From NCBI RefSeq assembly GCF_007858255.1, contig NZ_VFEU01000018.1:1-64000 (forward strand): a stretch of 64,000 nucleotides of DNA. Direction: 5' to 3'. Source of the stretch: Pseudomonas rhodesiae. GTDB taxonomy: Bacteria; Pseudomonadota; Gammaproteobacteria; Pseudomonadales; Pseudomonadaceae. The notes under the pieces are model-generated. The model was given only the letters and a program-made list of their open reading frames with translations. It had not been told where the DNA came from and did not search any database. This document shows positions 7,688 through 16,558 of this stretch, in pieces (position 1 is the stretch's first letter; each line of letters opens with the position of its first letter). Position numbers and translations under genes: made by a program.

Positions 7688-9328
7688 TCAGGGCTTGAGG
7701 CTTTGGGCCAACTCCACCAGTTGCACGAACTCGTTGCGCAGGCCGAACGGGTCGTCGCCCCGCGCCGAGCGGGCCAGTGCGGCGGTGTCTTTCAACGTCA
7801 TGCTGCCAGTGTAGCGGCCATCGCCCTTGAGTTGCTGGGCGAACGCAGCCACTGCCGCCGCAAAGCGCAAATCGTCGCTGGCCTCGGTGGTTTGGCCAGT
7901 GATTGGCCGTTCGATCAAGCGGCTATCGCCACCTGCGGCAGGCTTGTAGCGCACGCGCAGCATGGCCAGCTCCTCGGACTGCCCCTCGGCCACAGGCGCG
8001 CCAGCATAGCGCAGCGGCTCCAGCCAACCCTTCTGCCCCTTGGGCACAATTTCGTACAGCGCGGTAACGGTATGGCCGGCGCCGATCTCACCGGCGTCCA
8101 CCTTGTCGTTATTGAAATCCTCACGCTTGAGGGCGCGGTTTTCGTAGCCGAGCAGGCGATATTCACTGACCCGCGCCGGGTTGAATTCCACCTGCAATTT
8201 CACATCCCGCGCCACCACGGCCAGGGTCGAGCTGAGCTGGTCCACCAGCACTTTGCGTGCTTCGCGCAAGGTGTCGATATAGGCGTAGTTACCGTCGCCG
8301 GCGTCGGCCAGTTGCTCCATCAGGTGCTCGTTGTAGTTGTCCACGCCAAAGCCCAGGGTGGTGAGGGACACGCCGCTCTTACGCTGCTGCGCCGCCATCT
8401 GCTTGAGGCTGTCGAAGTCACTGACGCCGACGTTGAAGTCGCCGTCAGTGGCCAGCAGGATGCGGTTGATGCCGTTGTCGATAAAGCCTTCGCGGGCCAT
8501 CTGGTAAGCCAGTTCGATACCCGACGCCCCCGCCGTGGCACCACCGGCGGTGAGCTGGTCGATGGCGTTGCGGATCGCGGCCTTGTCGCGCCCGGACGTG
8601 GGCTTGAGCACCACACGGGAGTCGCCGGCGTAGACCACCAGCGACACGCGGTCCTGCTCGCGCAATTGATCCACCAATAACTTCAGGGTGCTTTGCACCA
8701 GCGGCAAACCTTCGCGACGGTCCATGGAGCCGGACACATCCACCAGAAATACCAGGTTGGCCGGCGCCAGCTGCGCCACGGCGCGGTCGGATGCCTTGAT
8801 GCCGATACGCAGTAATTGGGTGTGGGGGTTCCAGGGTGTAGGGGCGACTTCGGTGGTCACGCCGAAGGGTGAGCCATCGGTGGGCAGTGCGTAGTGGTAG
8901 GGGAAGTAATTGACCATTTCCTCCAGTCGTACGGCGCCTTCGGGCGGCAGGCTGCCTTGATTGAGGAAGCGTCGTACGTTGGCGTAGCTGCCGGTGTCGA
9001 CATCGACACTGAAAGTGGACACCGGCGTTTCAGCCACGCGGTGCACCGGGTTATCCGGCAGATTGGCGTATTGCTCACGGGGCTCGCTGCGGTAGTCCAT
9101 CGTCCTCGATTCCTGCATCGCCAGGCCTGTAGACATCGGCGCGGGGATCGGCATGGGTTTGCTCAGGGCACCTTGCACAGTGTCGGCCTCAAGCCGGGAG
9201 ATCGGGCCCGTGTCGGCCGGTGGCGCCACATCGTGGGAGGACGACGCCCCACACCCGGCCAGCGCCAGCGTCAGGGTAACGGCGAAGCCTTGGGCAGCAG
9301 GACGTAGCCAGAGCAGAGAGTGAGACAT
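7688..9328 (-). CDS. VWA-domain lipoprotein of the YfbK type
   Basis: A 546-residue protein with a lipoprotein signal (hydrophobic stretch ending LAGCGASS, lipidated Cys near residue 26). It then has a von Willebrand N-terminal region, a VWA domain containing the metal-site motif DVSGSMD, and a YfbK-type C-terminal region. It is expected to sit in the envelope and mediate metal-dependent protein contacts. Start ATG 9328 has GAGGTT upstream; the longer frame begins with GTG at 9361. Its association with an ECF sigma/anti-sigma pair is seen repeatedly in pseudomonads, though the signal sensed is unknown. Confidence 0.85.
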   Translation of the reverse strand: MSHSLLWLRPAAQGFAVTLTLALAGCGASSSHDVAPPADTGPISRLEADTVQGALSKPMPIPAPMSTGLAMQESRTMDYRSEPREQYANLPDNPVHRVAETPVSTFSVDVDTGSYANVRRFLNQGSLPPEGAVRLEEMVNYFPYHYALPTDGSPFGVTTEVAPTPWNPHTQLLRIGIKASDRAVAQLAPANLVFLVDVSGSMDRREGLPLVQSTLKLLVDQLREQDRVSLVVYAGDSRVVLKPTSGRDKAAIRNAIDQLTAGGATAGASGIELAYQMAREGFIDNGINRILLATDGDFNVGVSDFDSLKQMAAQQRKSGVSLTTLGFGVDNYNEHLMEQLADAGDGNYAYIDTLREARKVLVDQLSSTLAVVARDVKLQVEFNPARVSEYRLLGYENRALKREDFNNDKVDAGEIGAGHTVTALYEIVPKGQKGWLEPLRYAGAPVAEGQSEELAMLRVRYKPAAGGDSRLIERPITGQTTEASDDLRFAAAVAAFAQQLKGDGRYTGSMTLKDTAALARSARGDDPFGLRNEFVQLVELAQSLKP

Positions 9329-9419
9329 GGGCTGAACCTCGTGAATGAATGATGCGTTCACAAGGTCAGACGCAAGGTGCGGGGGATTCGGGTTAATACC
9401 GATTTAGAAAACATCTCAA

Positions 9420-9720
9420 TCGGTGTGGGAAGGAGCTTGCTCCCGATGGCAGCGTGTCAGCCACTGCCTCTAGTGACTGATACATCGCGATCGGGGCATG
9501 GGTGTCTCCTTAAGGCTTTGGTGAGCAGGCTTGTCGAATCGTCGCGCCGTCCGCGTTGGGGGGCGACGCGGTCCCACATAAGGCTATCGCGCTCAAGCAG
9601 ACAAACCTCGTCGCCAGGTTTGGGGCCGCTTCGCGCCCCAGCGCGGGGCAAGCCCGCTCACCACAGCAAGCCCGCTCACTACAGCGGGCCCGGTTCTACA
9701 GTAGCGCGATGGTGTTTCAG
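9420..9720. repeat. Cluster of REP-type extragenic repeats
   Basis: The 370-bp gap between two minus-strand operons contains a GTGGGA...GCTTGCTCCCGAT unit near 9425-9447. A longer repeat-like block at 9490-9610 follows, then two successive AAGCCCGCTCAC units near 9650-9690 ending in a GCGGGCC arm. No coding potential was seen. REP elements of this kind are scattered non-coding repeats mobilised by RAYT transposases. Confidence 0.65.
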
Positions 9721-9730
9721 AGCCGGATTG

Positions 9731-10381
9731 TCAGTCCGTGCCGTACTTGGGATTACGCGGGCCGTACAGAATCCCCGCCCGTTGCCCCGGCGACAGCAAG
9801 CGTGCGCTGGTGATGCCGGCAATCGGGTGCGCGGCGTCGGTGGAGCTGTTGATTACCTGCTTGACCGCCGCGGTGATCAGCATGCCGATCAGACCACCGC
9901 TGTTGTTGTTGCCTTCTTCGCTGGAAGCGCGTGCGGTGCCGGTCCACAGGGTGGTGCCGGTGCGCAGGTCTACCAGTTTGGCCGAGGCGGTCACCGCTGT
10001 ATCGCTGGAGATCAGCATGTACTTGGTGCCGTACTCGGTGACGGTGATGTACAACGCCGCGTCCGCGCCGAAGATGTCATGCAGCTTGGTCGGCGGTACG
10101 GCCTGGATATCGTTGGCAGTGGTCAGGCCGTTCTGGCGGAAGGTTTCGTCCACCAGGGCAATCGGCAGCACGTAGTAGCCGGCTTCGGCCAGCGGGTACG
10201 TCACCTGCGACACCAGGCTGTAGGACGCCTGTACTTCCGGCGATTCATTGAGCGGCGGCAGCACCAGGATCGACTTGGGCCGCGCCTGTTTATACGCCGT
10301 GTAATCGATGGTCTTGGGGGCCGCGCAACCGCCGAGCAAGGCCAGGGCCAGCAGGGCGCCGGTGAGTTTTAACAGGCTCAT
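9731..10381 (-). CDS. DUF799-type lipoprotein (GNA1162-like)
   Basis: A 216-residue lipoprotein: the signal ends LALLGGCAAP (Cys about residue 19), then a DUF799 domain with KSILVLPPLNESPEV near residue 35. The family includes the neisserial surface lipoprotein GNA1162, whose fold resembles the periplasmic component TolB N-terminal domain. Its start overlaps the stop of the preceding gene by four bases, so it is the third gene of a CsgG-DUF4810-DUF799 operon. The three products are expected to form an outer-membrane-associated lipoprotein complex of unresolved function. Confidence 0.85.
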   Translation of the reverse strand: MSLLKLTGALLALALLGGCAAPKTIDYTAYKQARPKSILVLPPLNESPEVQASYSLVSQVTYPLAEAGYYVLPIALVDETFRQNGLTTANDIQAVPPTKLHDIFGADAALYITVTEYGTKYMLISSDTAVTASAKLVDLRTGTTLWTGTARASSEEGNNNSGGLIGMLITAAVKQVINSSTDAAHPIAGITSARLLSPGQRAGILYGPRNPKYGTD

Positions 10382-10740
10382 TTAGTCGCGACTCCGGTCT
10401 TGGCGTTTTTCAGCAGAAAGTCCATGTAGGCGGCGGATTCGGGGAACAGCGCCTTCTCGGTGCGAAACTCCTGCACCATCTGGTCATCCTTGCCCATGCT
10501 CAGGTACAGCATGCCCAGGTGGGCGTGGTAACCCGGTGGCGCCTTGCGACCACTGGCGTTGATCTTCTGCAGATCACGCTCCAGCGCTTCGACCTGCGCT
10601 TCCTTGGGCTCGCCCTTGAAGTATTCGTAAACTTGCGGCTGGTAGCTTTCCCATTGATACAGGGGCTGGGGCGCCGTCTGGCACCCTGCGACCGTTGCGA
10701 TTGCTGCCAGCATCAGCGCTGACTTAACTGCCTTGCTCAT
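10378..10740 (-). CDS. DUF4810-family lipoprotein
   Basis: A 120-residue lipoprotein (signal ending TVAGCQTAP, Cys about residue 20) with the DUF4810 pattern LYQWESYQPQVYEYFK and a TPR-like helical pair containing GYHAHLGMLYLSMGK. It lies between the CsgG-like and DUF799 genes, overlapping the latter by four bases. The conserved three-gene order suggests the protein is a partner or assembly factor of the CsgG-like lipoprotein. Confidence 0.85.
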   Translation of the reverse strand: MSKAVKSALMLAAIATVAGCQTAPQPLYQWESYQPQVYEYFKGEPKEAQVEALERDLQKINASGRKAPPGYHAHLGMLYLSMGKDDQMVQEFRTEKALFPESAAYMDFLLKNAKTGVATK

Positions 10741-10769
10741 CCGTGTACTGCTCCTTGAGGTGCTGCTGA

Positions 10770-11450
10770 TCAGTTGCGCGGGTTCCAGGCGCCGGCGTTG
10801 ATGCCGTCGACCAGGCGATTGATCGCTTCGCGCATGGCCAGGTCCAGGACCTTGCCATTGAGGGTGGAGTCGTAGCTGGCGGTGCCGCCGAAGCCGACCA
10901 CTTCACGGTTGGACAGTGCGTACTCACCGGCGCCCTGGGTGGAATACACCACTTCGGAGGTGTTGATGTTGACGATATTCAACGCGACTTTGGCGTAGGC
11001 CACTTGGGTCTTGCCACGGCCGAGGATGCCGAACAGCTGGCGGTCGCCGGTTTCTTTGCGGCCGAACTCGGTTACATCGCCGGTCACTACATAGTCCGCG
11101 CCCTTAAGCTTCTGCACGGTGCCTTTGATTTTGGCCTCCTGGGAAATTTCGCCCATGTTGTCGCGGTCCAGCACGCTGAAGCGGTTGGTCTGCTGCAAGT
11201 GGGTGATCAGGATGGTCTTGGCCTGGCCGCCGAGACGGTCGACGCCATCGGAGAAGATGCCGCGCATGTAGCTGGAGCGGTTGTCGAACTTGCCCACGGC
11301 AATCGGCACACGCACGCCGGAATAGGCGACGTTGGCGCTGGCGACTTGCTCTACCGGCATCGCGCGATTGCTTTCGGTGGCGCAGCCGGCCACGGTCAGC
11401 AGCGCTGCGGCGGTGAGGCCGGACAGCAGGGTTTTGCAGAGTGTTTTCAC
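10770..11450 (-). CDS. CsgG/HfaB-family outer-membrane lipoprotein
   Basis: A 226-residue lipoprotein beginning with GTG 11450; AGGAG lies six bases upstream, and upstream in-frame starts lack such a site. The signal ends TVAGCATES, followed by a CsgG domain with VGKFDNRSSYMRGIFSDG and ILITHLQQTNRFSVLDR. CsgG forms the curli export channel, but relatives in CsgG-DUF4810-DUF799 operons occur without curli subunits, and none is seen here. It is the first gene of the operon, so it probably fixes the complex at the outer membrane. Confidence 0.88.
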   Translation of the reverse strand: MKTLCKTLLSGLTAAALLTVAGCATESNRAMPVEQVASANVAYSGVRVPIAVGKFDNRSSYMRGIFSDGVDRLGGQAKTILITHLQQTNRFSVLDRDNMGEISQEAKIKGTVQKLKGADYVVTGDVTEFGRKETGDRQLFGILGRGKTQVAYAKVALNIVNINTSEVVYSTQGAGEYALSNREVVGFGGTASYDSTLNGKVLDLAMREAINRLVDGINAGAWNPRN

Positions 11451-11487
11451 GGAATGCTCCTGGGGTGATAAATCGGTAATGGCAACG

Positions 11488-12069
11488 TCAGCGAGACGGG
11501 ATGTCGAGCAGATCATCAACGATGTCGCGACTCAGGACGCCGGTATAAAACCGCTCGACGCTTGAGTTGCCGGAGTTGGTGAGGATGCCGCCCATGGTCT
11601 TCCATTTTTGCGCCTCCCCCATCACACCGGCGGGTACGAGGTTCTCGCGGGTCTTGGCGAAGTGCAGGACTTCGCTACCCGCCTTCTTGACCTTGACCTG
11701 ATAGCTGAAATCCACGCTGGCCAAAATGGTGTTGTCATCGACGATCAATGTCGACAGGCCGCCTTTGGAGTCCGGTATATGGCGTGTGTAGACGATGCTG
11801 ACATCCAACAGGTAATCGGCTTTGTCCTTGCTGGGAGCATAACGTTTGGCACTGAGCAACCGATCGACCAGGTCGACGCCCAGTTGCTGGCGCACTTTGT
11901 CATCGGGCAGGAAGCGTTCGTTCTTGCCCACCACCTCCACATCGAAGGTGTCGAGCCAATACGTGGCGGTTTTGGGAATGGTCACCGGCGCCGGCGAGAT
12001 GTAGTAATCCGGCTTGGAGGCGCAGCCCGCCAGGAGGCAGACGGCGAGGAACACGGCAAATGCGCGCAT
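11488..12069 (-). CDS. Lipoprotein of unknown function
   Basis: A 193-residue protein with a short signal ending CLLAGCASKP (Cys about residue 15) and a mixed alpha/beta body without a named motif. ATG 12069 is preferred because it places the signal peptide at the N-terminus; the frame is open to 12177 but that extension is hydrophilic. It lies 37 bp upstream of the CsgG-like gene on the same strand and may belong to that operon. The body has the general look of periplasmic proteins that bring up lipid-transport or assembly complexes, but I cannot assign it. Confidence 0.75.
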   Translation of the reverse strand: MRAFAVFLAVCLLAGCASKPDYYISPAPVTIPKTATYWLDTFDVEVVGKNERFLPDDKVRQQLGVDLVDRLLSAKRYAPSKDKADYLLDVSIVYTRHIPDSKGGLSTLIVDDNTILASVDFSYQVKVKKAGSEVLHFAKTRENLVPAGVMGEAQKWKTMGGILTNSGNSSVERFYTGVLSRDIVDDLLDIPSR

Positions 12070-12241
12070 GTCTGAATTCGTCCCTGAAAAGTATCGTGCT
12101 TTAAACAGTGGCGGCATTTTACGGAGTTGAGAGGGGTTCTCAAGGTGTTTCGTCGGGCGATGTGCGTTAATGCACACGCCTCAAGTTTTGCTTAAAGGCG
12201 TCGAGACACTGACTCGGCTTATTTACTTATAGGGAAATTGC

Positions 12242-12853
12242 GTGCTTAAAACCCTCCTTCGGGCTACGGCCCTGCTTGCCGCGCTGTCGATGACCGGCTG
12301 CGTGTCCTACACCGTCACAGGCCCTATCGCCACCCCGCTCCACCCGGTATCTGTCAGCAGCCCGCGCAGCGCGCAAATCGCCGATGTGACGGTGAGCGCC
12401 GCCGACGTCAACGAGGCCAACAAAGCGGCGATCAGCAGCTCCCTGACGGCCCAGATCACTCAGTACGTGCGCACCGCCGGTTACTTCAAGCAAGTCACCG
12501 AATACCCCGTGCGCCTGGGCGAGCAGGACGTCACGCTCAAATTCAACATGACGTCCCTCAAGGGCCATCGCGCACCGCACCCGGCCTACGTGCCTGGCGC
12601 GCTGCTGACCCTGACCATCTGGATCTGGGTCAACGGCCCGATCTACGTGGACAGCTTCGACGTGGCCGGCGACCTGGTGATCGTCGACCGCAACGGCAAG
12701 GAACTGGCCAAGGCCACAGACTCGATCAAGTTCGAACACAACGTCGGCTTGTACAGCGGCCAATATTGGGCGCCTTCGATGGGCGGCCAACAGCTGACCA
12801 AACTGGTCGGGCAACTGCTCGACACCGCCACCGCCAACCTGGCCAAACCGTAA
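12242..12853 (+). CDS. Lipoprotein, unknown function (first of a paralogous pair)
   Basis: A 203-residue protein from a GTG start with a signal ending SMTGCVSYT (Cys about residue 20). It reads as a periplasmic lipoprotein with a beta-rich middle and the hydrophobic stretch GALLTLTIWIWVNGPIYVDSF near residue 120, shared in outline with the next gene. It is followed after 16 bp by a second lipoprotein whose N-terminus has the same LLTGCVSY text. The two are transcribed away from the 11.5-12.1 kb lipoprotein, so the promoter region 12070-12241 is shared. Confidence 0.75.
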   Translation: MLKTLLRATALLAALSMTGCVSYTVTGPIATPLHPVSVSSPRSAQIADVTVSAADVNEANKAAISSSLTAQITQYVRTAGYFKQVTEYPVRLGEQDVTLKFNMTSLKGHRAPHPAYVPGALLTLTIWIWVNGPIYVDSFDVAGDLVIVDRNGKELAKATDSIKFEHNVGLYSGQYWAPSMGGQQLTKLVGQLLDTATANLAKP

Positions 12854-12869
12854 TTTCAAGGAGCACCGC

Positions 12870-13457
12870 GTGAAAGGATTGATCAAACACAGCCTGGTAC
12901 TGGCCGCTGTCCTGCTGACCGGCTGCGTGTCTTACTCGCAACACGAATTGCCCGCCGTACAAACCTGGCCACCGACCGCCAACGCGCCGGCGCAAAAGCC
13001 CACGGCGTACGTGCACACCACGGCGCAGAACCACGTCAACGGCGGCCCGGGCAACGCCGCAGTCGGCGCTCCCGTGGTGCTGTGGGAAAAAGCCGTGGCC
13101 GATACGTATCGTGCGTCCAACCGGTTTTCCCGAGTGAGCACCGACAAGGTCGACTCAGATATCTACGTGGATGCCACGCTGCATAACAACGAAGAGTACA
13201 GCACGGTGTCGGCGTTCATCACCGGCTTCACGTTCTTTATCATCCCAAGCACGGCGAAGAACATCTTCACCCTGGAAACGGTGTTCAAGGACAAGGAAGG
13301 CAAGGAACTGGGCCGCGTCAAAAAAAGCGAATCGGTGCGCACCTGGATGCACCTGGTGCTGATCGTCGGCATCCCGTTCCAGGCGGACACGCGGGAAGTG
13401 GTTGAAGCGCTGACGCGCAGCACGCTGGATGAGGCGGTGCAGCGTAAGTTGCTGTAA
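12870..13457 (+). CDS. Lipoprotein, unknown function (second of a paralogous pair)
   Basis: A 195-residue protein starting at GTG 12870 with AAGGAG eight bases upstream. The signal ends LLTGCVSYS. A hydrophobic segment near residues 112-125 (FITGFTFFIIP) precedes a charged KKSESVRTW region, in the same order as in the upstream lipoprotein, so the genes look like an old duplication. They should be co-transcribed. A REP-like hairpin follows the stop. Confidence 0.75.
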   Translation: MKGLIKHSLVLAAVLLTGCVSYSQHELPAVQTWPPTANAPAQKPTAYVHTTAQNHVNGGPGNAAVGAPVVLWEKAVADTYRASNRFSRVSTDKVDSDIYVDATLHNNEEYSTVSAFITGFTFFIIPSTAKNIFTLETVFKDKEGKELGRVKKSESVRTWMHLVLIVGIPFQADTREVVEALTRSTLDEAVQRKLL

Positions 13458-13469
13458 CGCGGACCAAAG

Positions 13470-13497
13470 GTGGGAGCGGGTTTGACCTGCTCACCAC
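13470..13497. repeat. REP-like hairpin
   Basis: GTGGGAGCGGGTTTGACCTG followed by CTCACCAC, a degenerate REP unit just after the lipoprotein pair. Confidence 0.5.
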
Positions 13498-13560
13498 TGC
13501 AAGCCGCAAAGTCATCGGGCATGAGAAGAGGCTTGAAGCACAGTGATCTGACCCCGATGT

Positions 13561-14067
13561 TCATCGGACCGGCACTTCGCACGCACCGGACGGTTCCGGC
13601 AATGCAATCACCGCCATCAGTCCACTGCCGAGCGCACCGATCAAAAACGCAGCCATCAGAGGTAAGCCGTTGCTTATAAACCAGACAACCTCGCTGTCAC
13701 GCATCACCAAATAGGTCAACAGCGCCAGCCATACAAACGCAACCGTGCCACCGCTCAGCGCAATAGTTTTATAAGCGCTACGGCCCTTCCTGAATCTGCG
13801 CAGGGTCACGAACAACGCAAAACCCAGCGCTGGCAGCAGATAAATCAATTGCGCCATTACTGGTGTGGAAATAAACACAGCCCACAGCTCCAGCCCGTGC
13901 ACCTCGCCAAGTGTGCGTGGGTTAGCGAACAGCCGCGCCACCATTGCGACAAATATCACGGGGCCGGCTACCAAACCGACCGCAAAGGGCATAAACCAGA
14001 AAGCAAAAAACACTTTCAGATGAGGGTACTTCCCAGTGTTCATAGGTTGATCACTTGAACTTGGCAT
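13561..14067 (-). CDS. Small integral membrane protein, unknown
   Basis: A 168-residue protein with about four hydrophobic segments (approximately residues 18-45, 62-90, 100-122 and 130-155). No family was recognised. Two in-frame starts are possible, ATG 14067 and ATG 14043, and neither has a strong ribosome site. It neighbours a second small membrane protein on the same strand. Confidence 0.55.
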   Translation of the reverse strand: MPSSSDQPMNTGKYPHLKVFFAFWFMPFAVGLVAGPVIFVAMVARLFANPRTLGEVHGLELWAVFISTPVMAQLIYLLPALGFALFVTLRRFRKGRSAYKTIALSGGTVAFVWLALLTYLVMRDSEVVWFISNGLPLMAAFLIGALGSGLMAVIALPEPSGACEVPVR

Positions 14068-14130
14068 GGGTGATTTGCTGAGCGCGATTGCGAGTGTTCG
14101 CCGAGACTCTCCAAGCGTGCTACTCCAGTT

Positions 14131-14562
14131 TCAAGGGGTTTGTGTCTGTATTGAATACGAACGGGCGCAAATTTGCTCCCAACCTTTCTCAATGGTACCG
14201 GTGTATTTACCGCACGATGCGCCCTTTAATTGAGCCTCCAGAAAGTCCTGCTGCGGCTCGACCCACAGCAGGCCGATCAAATAGGCCGCGCCCGTCGCCA
14301 GCACCAGCAATGCCAAGGTCCGAGCCAGCATGAATCGTAATGTGGCGACGACGGTACGAGGCCGTTCTAACACGTACGCGAACAGCAGCCCGATACCGCC
14401 CCACACAAAACCAGCCGCTGCCGTGCCCAACCCCGCTTGACGACGGTCTAGGTAGGACCAGACCAGCGTGAAGGCAGTGGCGCTGACAAACATCACCAGC
14501 AAGCACAGCCACTGGCCAATCCGGCATCCTACGGTCGAAAAACGCGCGATTTTAAAGCTCAT
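14131..14562 (-). CDS. Small integral membrane protein, unknown
   Basis: A 143-residue protein with hydrophobic segments near residues 17-38, 48-68 and 80-105, followed by a polar tail with three acidic patches and a Cys near residue 117. ATG 14562 is chosen over the TTG-led extension to 14580. I do not recognise a family. It is probably transcribed with the 13.5-14.0 kb membrane protein (63-bp gap). Confidence 0.55.
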   Translation of the reverse strand: MSFKIARFSTVGCRIGQWLCLLVMFVSATAFTLVWSYLDRRQAGLGTAAAGFVWGGIGLLFAYVLERPRTVVATLRFMLARTLALLVLATGAAYLIGLLWVEPQQDFLEAQLKGASCGKYTGTIEKGWEQICARSYSIQTQTP

Positions 14563-14610
14563 GGAAACGCCCTCAAGCAAACGTGAGAAGTCACGTTTTG
14601 TCGTCTTGTC

Positions 14611-15519
14611 TTATAGAGTCGGCAAAGGGGTATTGCCGTTCAAGGCTGGAATCTTTGAAAAAACGTCAGTCATAAAATCCATGAACACGATAGCCCGCGT
14701 GGGAAGCAGTCTATTGGCGACATAAACCATCTGCACGGGGACAGGGGGAACCGCATGGTCGGTGAGAATGAACTGTAATTTCCCACTTTTGAGCCCGCCC
14801 TCAAAGAGCCACGCGGGCCCATGCGCCACACCCAGGCCTGCAGCGACCGCCGCACTCACAGCGTCGGGGGAGTTAACCCTGAGCCTGCCGGCAATCGGAA
14901 TGTCCGCGTCGCGGAATCGCCAGGTCGCACCGGACGACAGTAAGGTGTAGACGATGCAATCGTGGTCGCGTAGATCATCCGGGGTTTGCGGAACTCCGCG
15001 TTTAGCCAAGTAGTCCTTGCTGGCGACGAAGACCCGGTCGTACCACCCAAGAGGCCGGGCGCGCAAGGCGCTGTCCTCCAGCTGTCCTATACGAATGGCG
15101 AGTTCGGTGCCTTCATTGACTAGGTCTACGTATCGATCATTGAGTTGGAGATCCAGGACCAATTGAGGGTAGCGCTGCAAAAACGTCGGCACATGCGGCA
15201 GTACAAACGCATGCGCGAGCGCGGTCGGACAGGCGACGCGCAAGAGTCCCGATGGGTCGATGGTGTTCCTGAAGGACGATTCGGATTCATCCACCGCATC
15301 CAGAATGCGCCGGATATCCGCATAGTAGCGTTCGCCCTCCGGCGTCAGGGATAGCTTGCGCGTAGACCGGTGGAGCAAACGCGTCTGCAAATGATCCTCC
15401 AGAGCCGCTATATAGCGGCTTACATTGGGCTGCCCCAACCCTAGATCCCGCCCAGCCGCCGAAAAGCTCCCGGTTTCTACAGCACGCGCGAAGCATGTCA
15501 TCAAAAGAAATCGGTCCAC
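14611..15519 (-). CDS. LysR-family transcriptional regulator
   Basis: A 302-residue regulator with the N-terminal winged helix (residues 1-60, including SFSAAGRDLGLGQPNVSRYI) and a periplasmic-binding-like effector domain (about 90-295). It is divergent from the SDR gene at 15647, with a 127-bp shared promoter region holding a dyad at 15543-15565. The arrangement predicts that it regulates that oxidoreductase and itself. The length is normal for the family. Confidence 0.92.
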   Translation of the reverse strand: MDRFLLMTCFARAVETGSFSAAGRDLGLGQPNVSRYIAALEDHLQTRLLHRSTRKLSLTPEGERYYADIRRILDAVDESESSFRNTIDPSGLLRVACPTALAHAFVLPHVPTFLQRYPQLVLDLQLNDRYVDLVNEGTELAIRIGQLEDSALRARPLGWYDRVFVASKDYLAKRGVPQTPDDLRDHDCIVYTLLSSGATWRFRDADIPIAGRLRVNSPDAVSAAVAAGLGVAHGPAWLFEGGLKSGKLQFILTDHAVPPVPVQMVYVANRLLPTRAIVFMDFMTDVFSKIPALNGNTPLPTL

Positions 15520-15542
15520 TTCTCCACCTCAACTCATGCCTT

Positions 15543-15565
15543 ATTTGCATGAATCATATGCGAAT
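15543..15565. promoter_or_regulatory. Candidate LysR-box dyad in the divergent promoter
   Basis: ATTTGCAT (15543-15550) and ATGCGAAT (15558-15565) form an imperfect inverted repeat with a seven-base spacer and one mismatch. It lies between the divergent lysR-type and SDR genes, where LysR regulators usually bind. The site is predicted from symmetry and position only. Confidence 0.5.
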
Positions 15566-15646
15566 AGGCGGTCTTATCCTATTCAGCGCATAAGCGCATA
15601 TTTCTCCATATCGACCGCGGTGGTCGTCATTCACCGGAGAATTCAA

Positions 15647-16399
15647 ATGTCACGCTTGCAAGGTAAACGTACGCTCATCACTGGCGGCACCAGCGGTATC
15701 GGCCTGGAAACGGCAAAGCACTTTCTGGCCGAGGGTGCTCGCGTGATCATAACGGGTGTAAACCCCGACTCGATTGCAAAGGCTCAGGCCGAGTTGGGCC
15801 CGGAAGTGCCGGTGCTGCGCGCCGACTCCGCCAGCGTGGCAGCACAAAAGGAACTGGCACAAGCCATCAAGGAGCACTATGGCCAACTCGATGTTGCCTT
15901 TCTCAACGCCGGCGTATCCGTATGGCTGCCCATTGAGGAATGGACGGAAGATAGGTTCGACCGCTCTTTCGACATCAACGTCAAGGGGCCGTACTTCCTG
16001 ATGCAGGCGCTGTTGCCGGTCTTCGCAAATCCCGCTTCCGTCGTGTTGACTACTTCCGTAAGCGCGCACGCGGGCGCAAATCGCTCGTCCGTGTATGCCG
16101 CGACGAAGGCCGCACTGCTGAACATGTCGAAAACGCTCTCGACCGAATTGCTCGGCCGTGGCATCCGTGTCAACGCAGTGAGCCCTGGTCCCGTCGAGAC
16201 TCCCCTTTATGACAAGCTCGGTATTGCGCAAGCATATCGCGAGCAACTTAACAAAGAGATCGCGGCAACCATTCCGCTTGGGCGATTCGGTACCTCCGAA
16301 GAGGTGGCCAAAGCCGTGCTGTATCTGGCATCCGACGAGTCGCGCTGGACAGTCGGCTCCGAAATCGTTCTTGACGGCGGCCGCCTGCTGAATGGCTGA
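15647..16399 (+). CDS. SDR-family oxidoreductase
   Basis: A 250-residue short-chain dehydrogenase. TGGTSGIG near residue 13 binds the nucleotide, NAG lies near residue 86, and the YAATK motif near residue 150 gives the catalytic Tyr/Lys. The C-terminus carries SDESRWTVGSEIVLDGG, typical of the classical NAD(P)-dependent group. Start ATG 15647 has CGGAG nine bases upstream; the open frame continues to 15425, but that part is out of place in the divergent promoter. The substrate is unknown. Control by the adjacent LysR protein is likely. Confidence 0.9.
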   Translation: MSRLQGKRTLITGGTSGIGLETAKHFLAEGARVIITGVNPDSIAKAQAELGPEVPVLRADSASVAAQKELAQAIKEHYGQLDVAFLNAGVSVWLPIEEWTEDRFDRSFDINVKGPYFLMQALLPVFANPASVVLTTSVSAHAGANRSSVYAATKAALLNMSKTLSTELLGRGIRVNAVSPGPVETPLYDKLGIAQAYREQLNKEIAATIPLGRFGTSEEVAKAVLYLASDESRWTVGSEIVLDGGRLLNG

Positions 16400-16417
16400 G
16401 TGCGAGAAAAATAGCAG

Positions 16418-16476
16418 AAATAGGGGTCAGACCACCTATATACATTGGTGCACTAATCGTGGTCTGACCCTATTTT
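16418..16476. repeat. Long inverted repeat with a GGTCAGACC core
   Basis: The arm at 16418-16435 (AAATAGGGGTCAGACCAC) pairs almost perfectly with GTGGTCTGACCCTATTTT at 16459-16476 around a 23-base loop. It lies at the boundary between the SDR gene and the CDI accessory region, and may act as a bidirectional terminator. A single half-site (TTAGGGTTCAGACCACTA) recurs near 17289 inside the accessory region. Confidence 0.7.
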
Positions 16477-16558
16477 CTCATTTCTGATGGATTACGGATT
16501 GTACGGAGCCTCGGTGCCTTTACCTTATGCACCTAAATCTATCGGCCGGTATAAAAAT

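Noticed and set aside
10770..11450. CsgG-like gene as part of a curli system
   Set aside because: No curlin (CsgA/B), CsgE or CsgF gene is present; the neighbours are DUF4810 and DUF799 lipoproteins.
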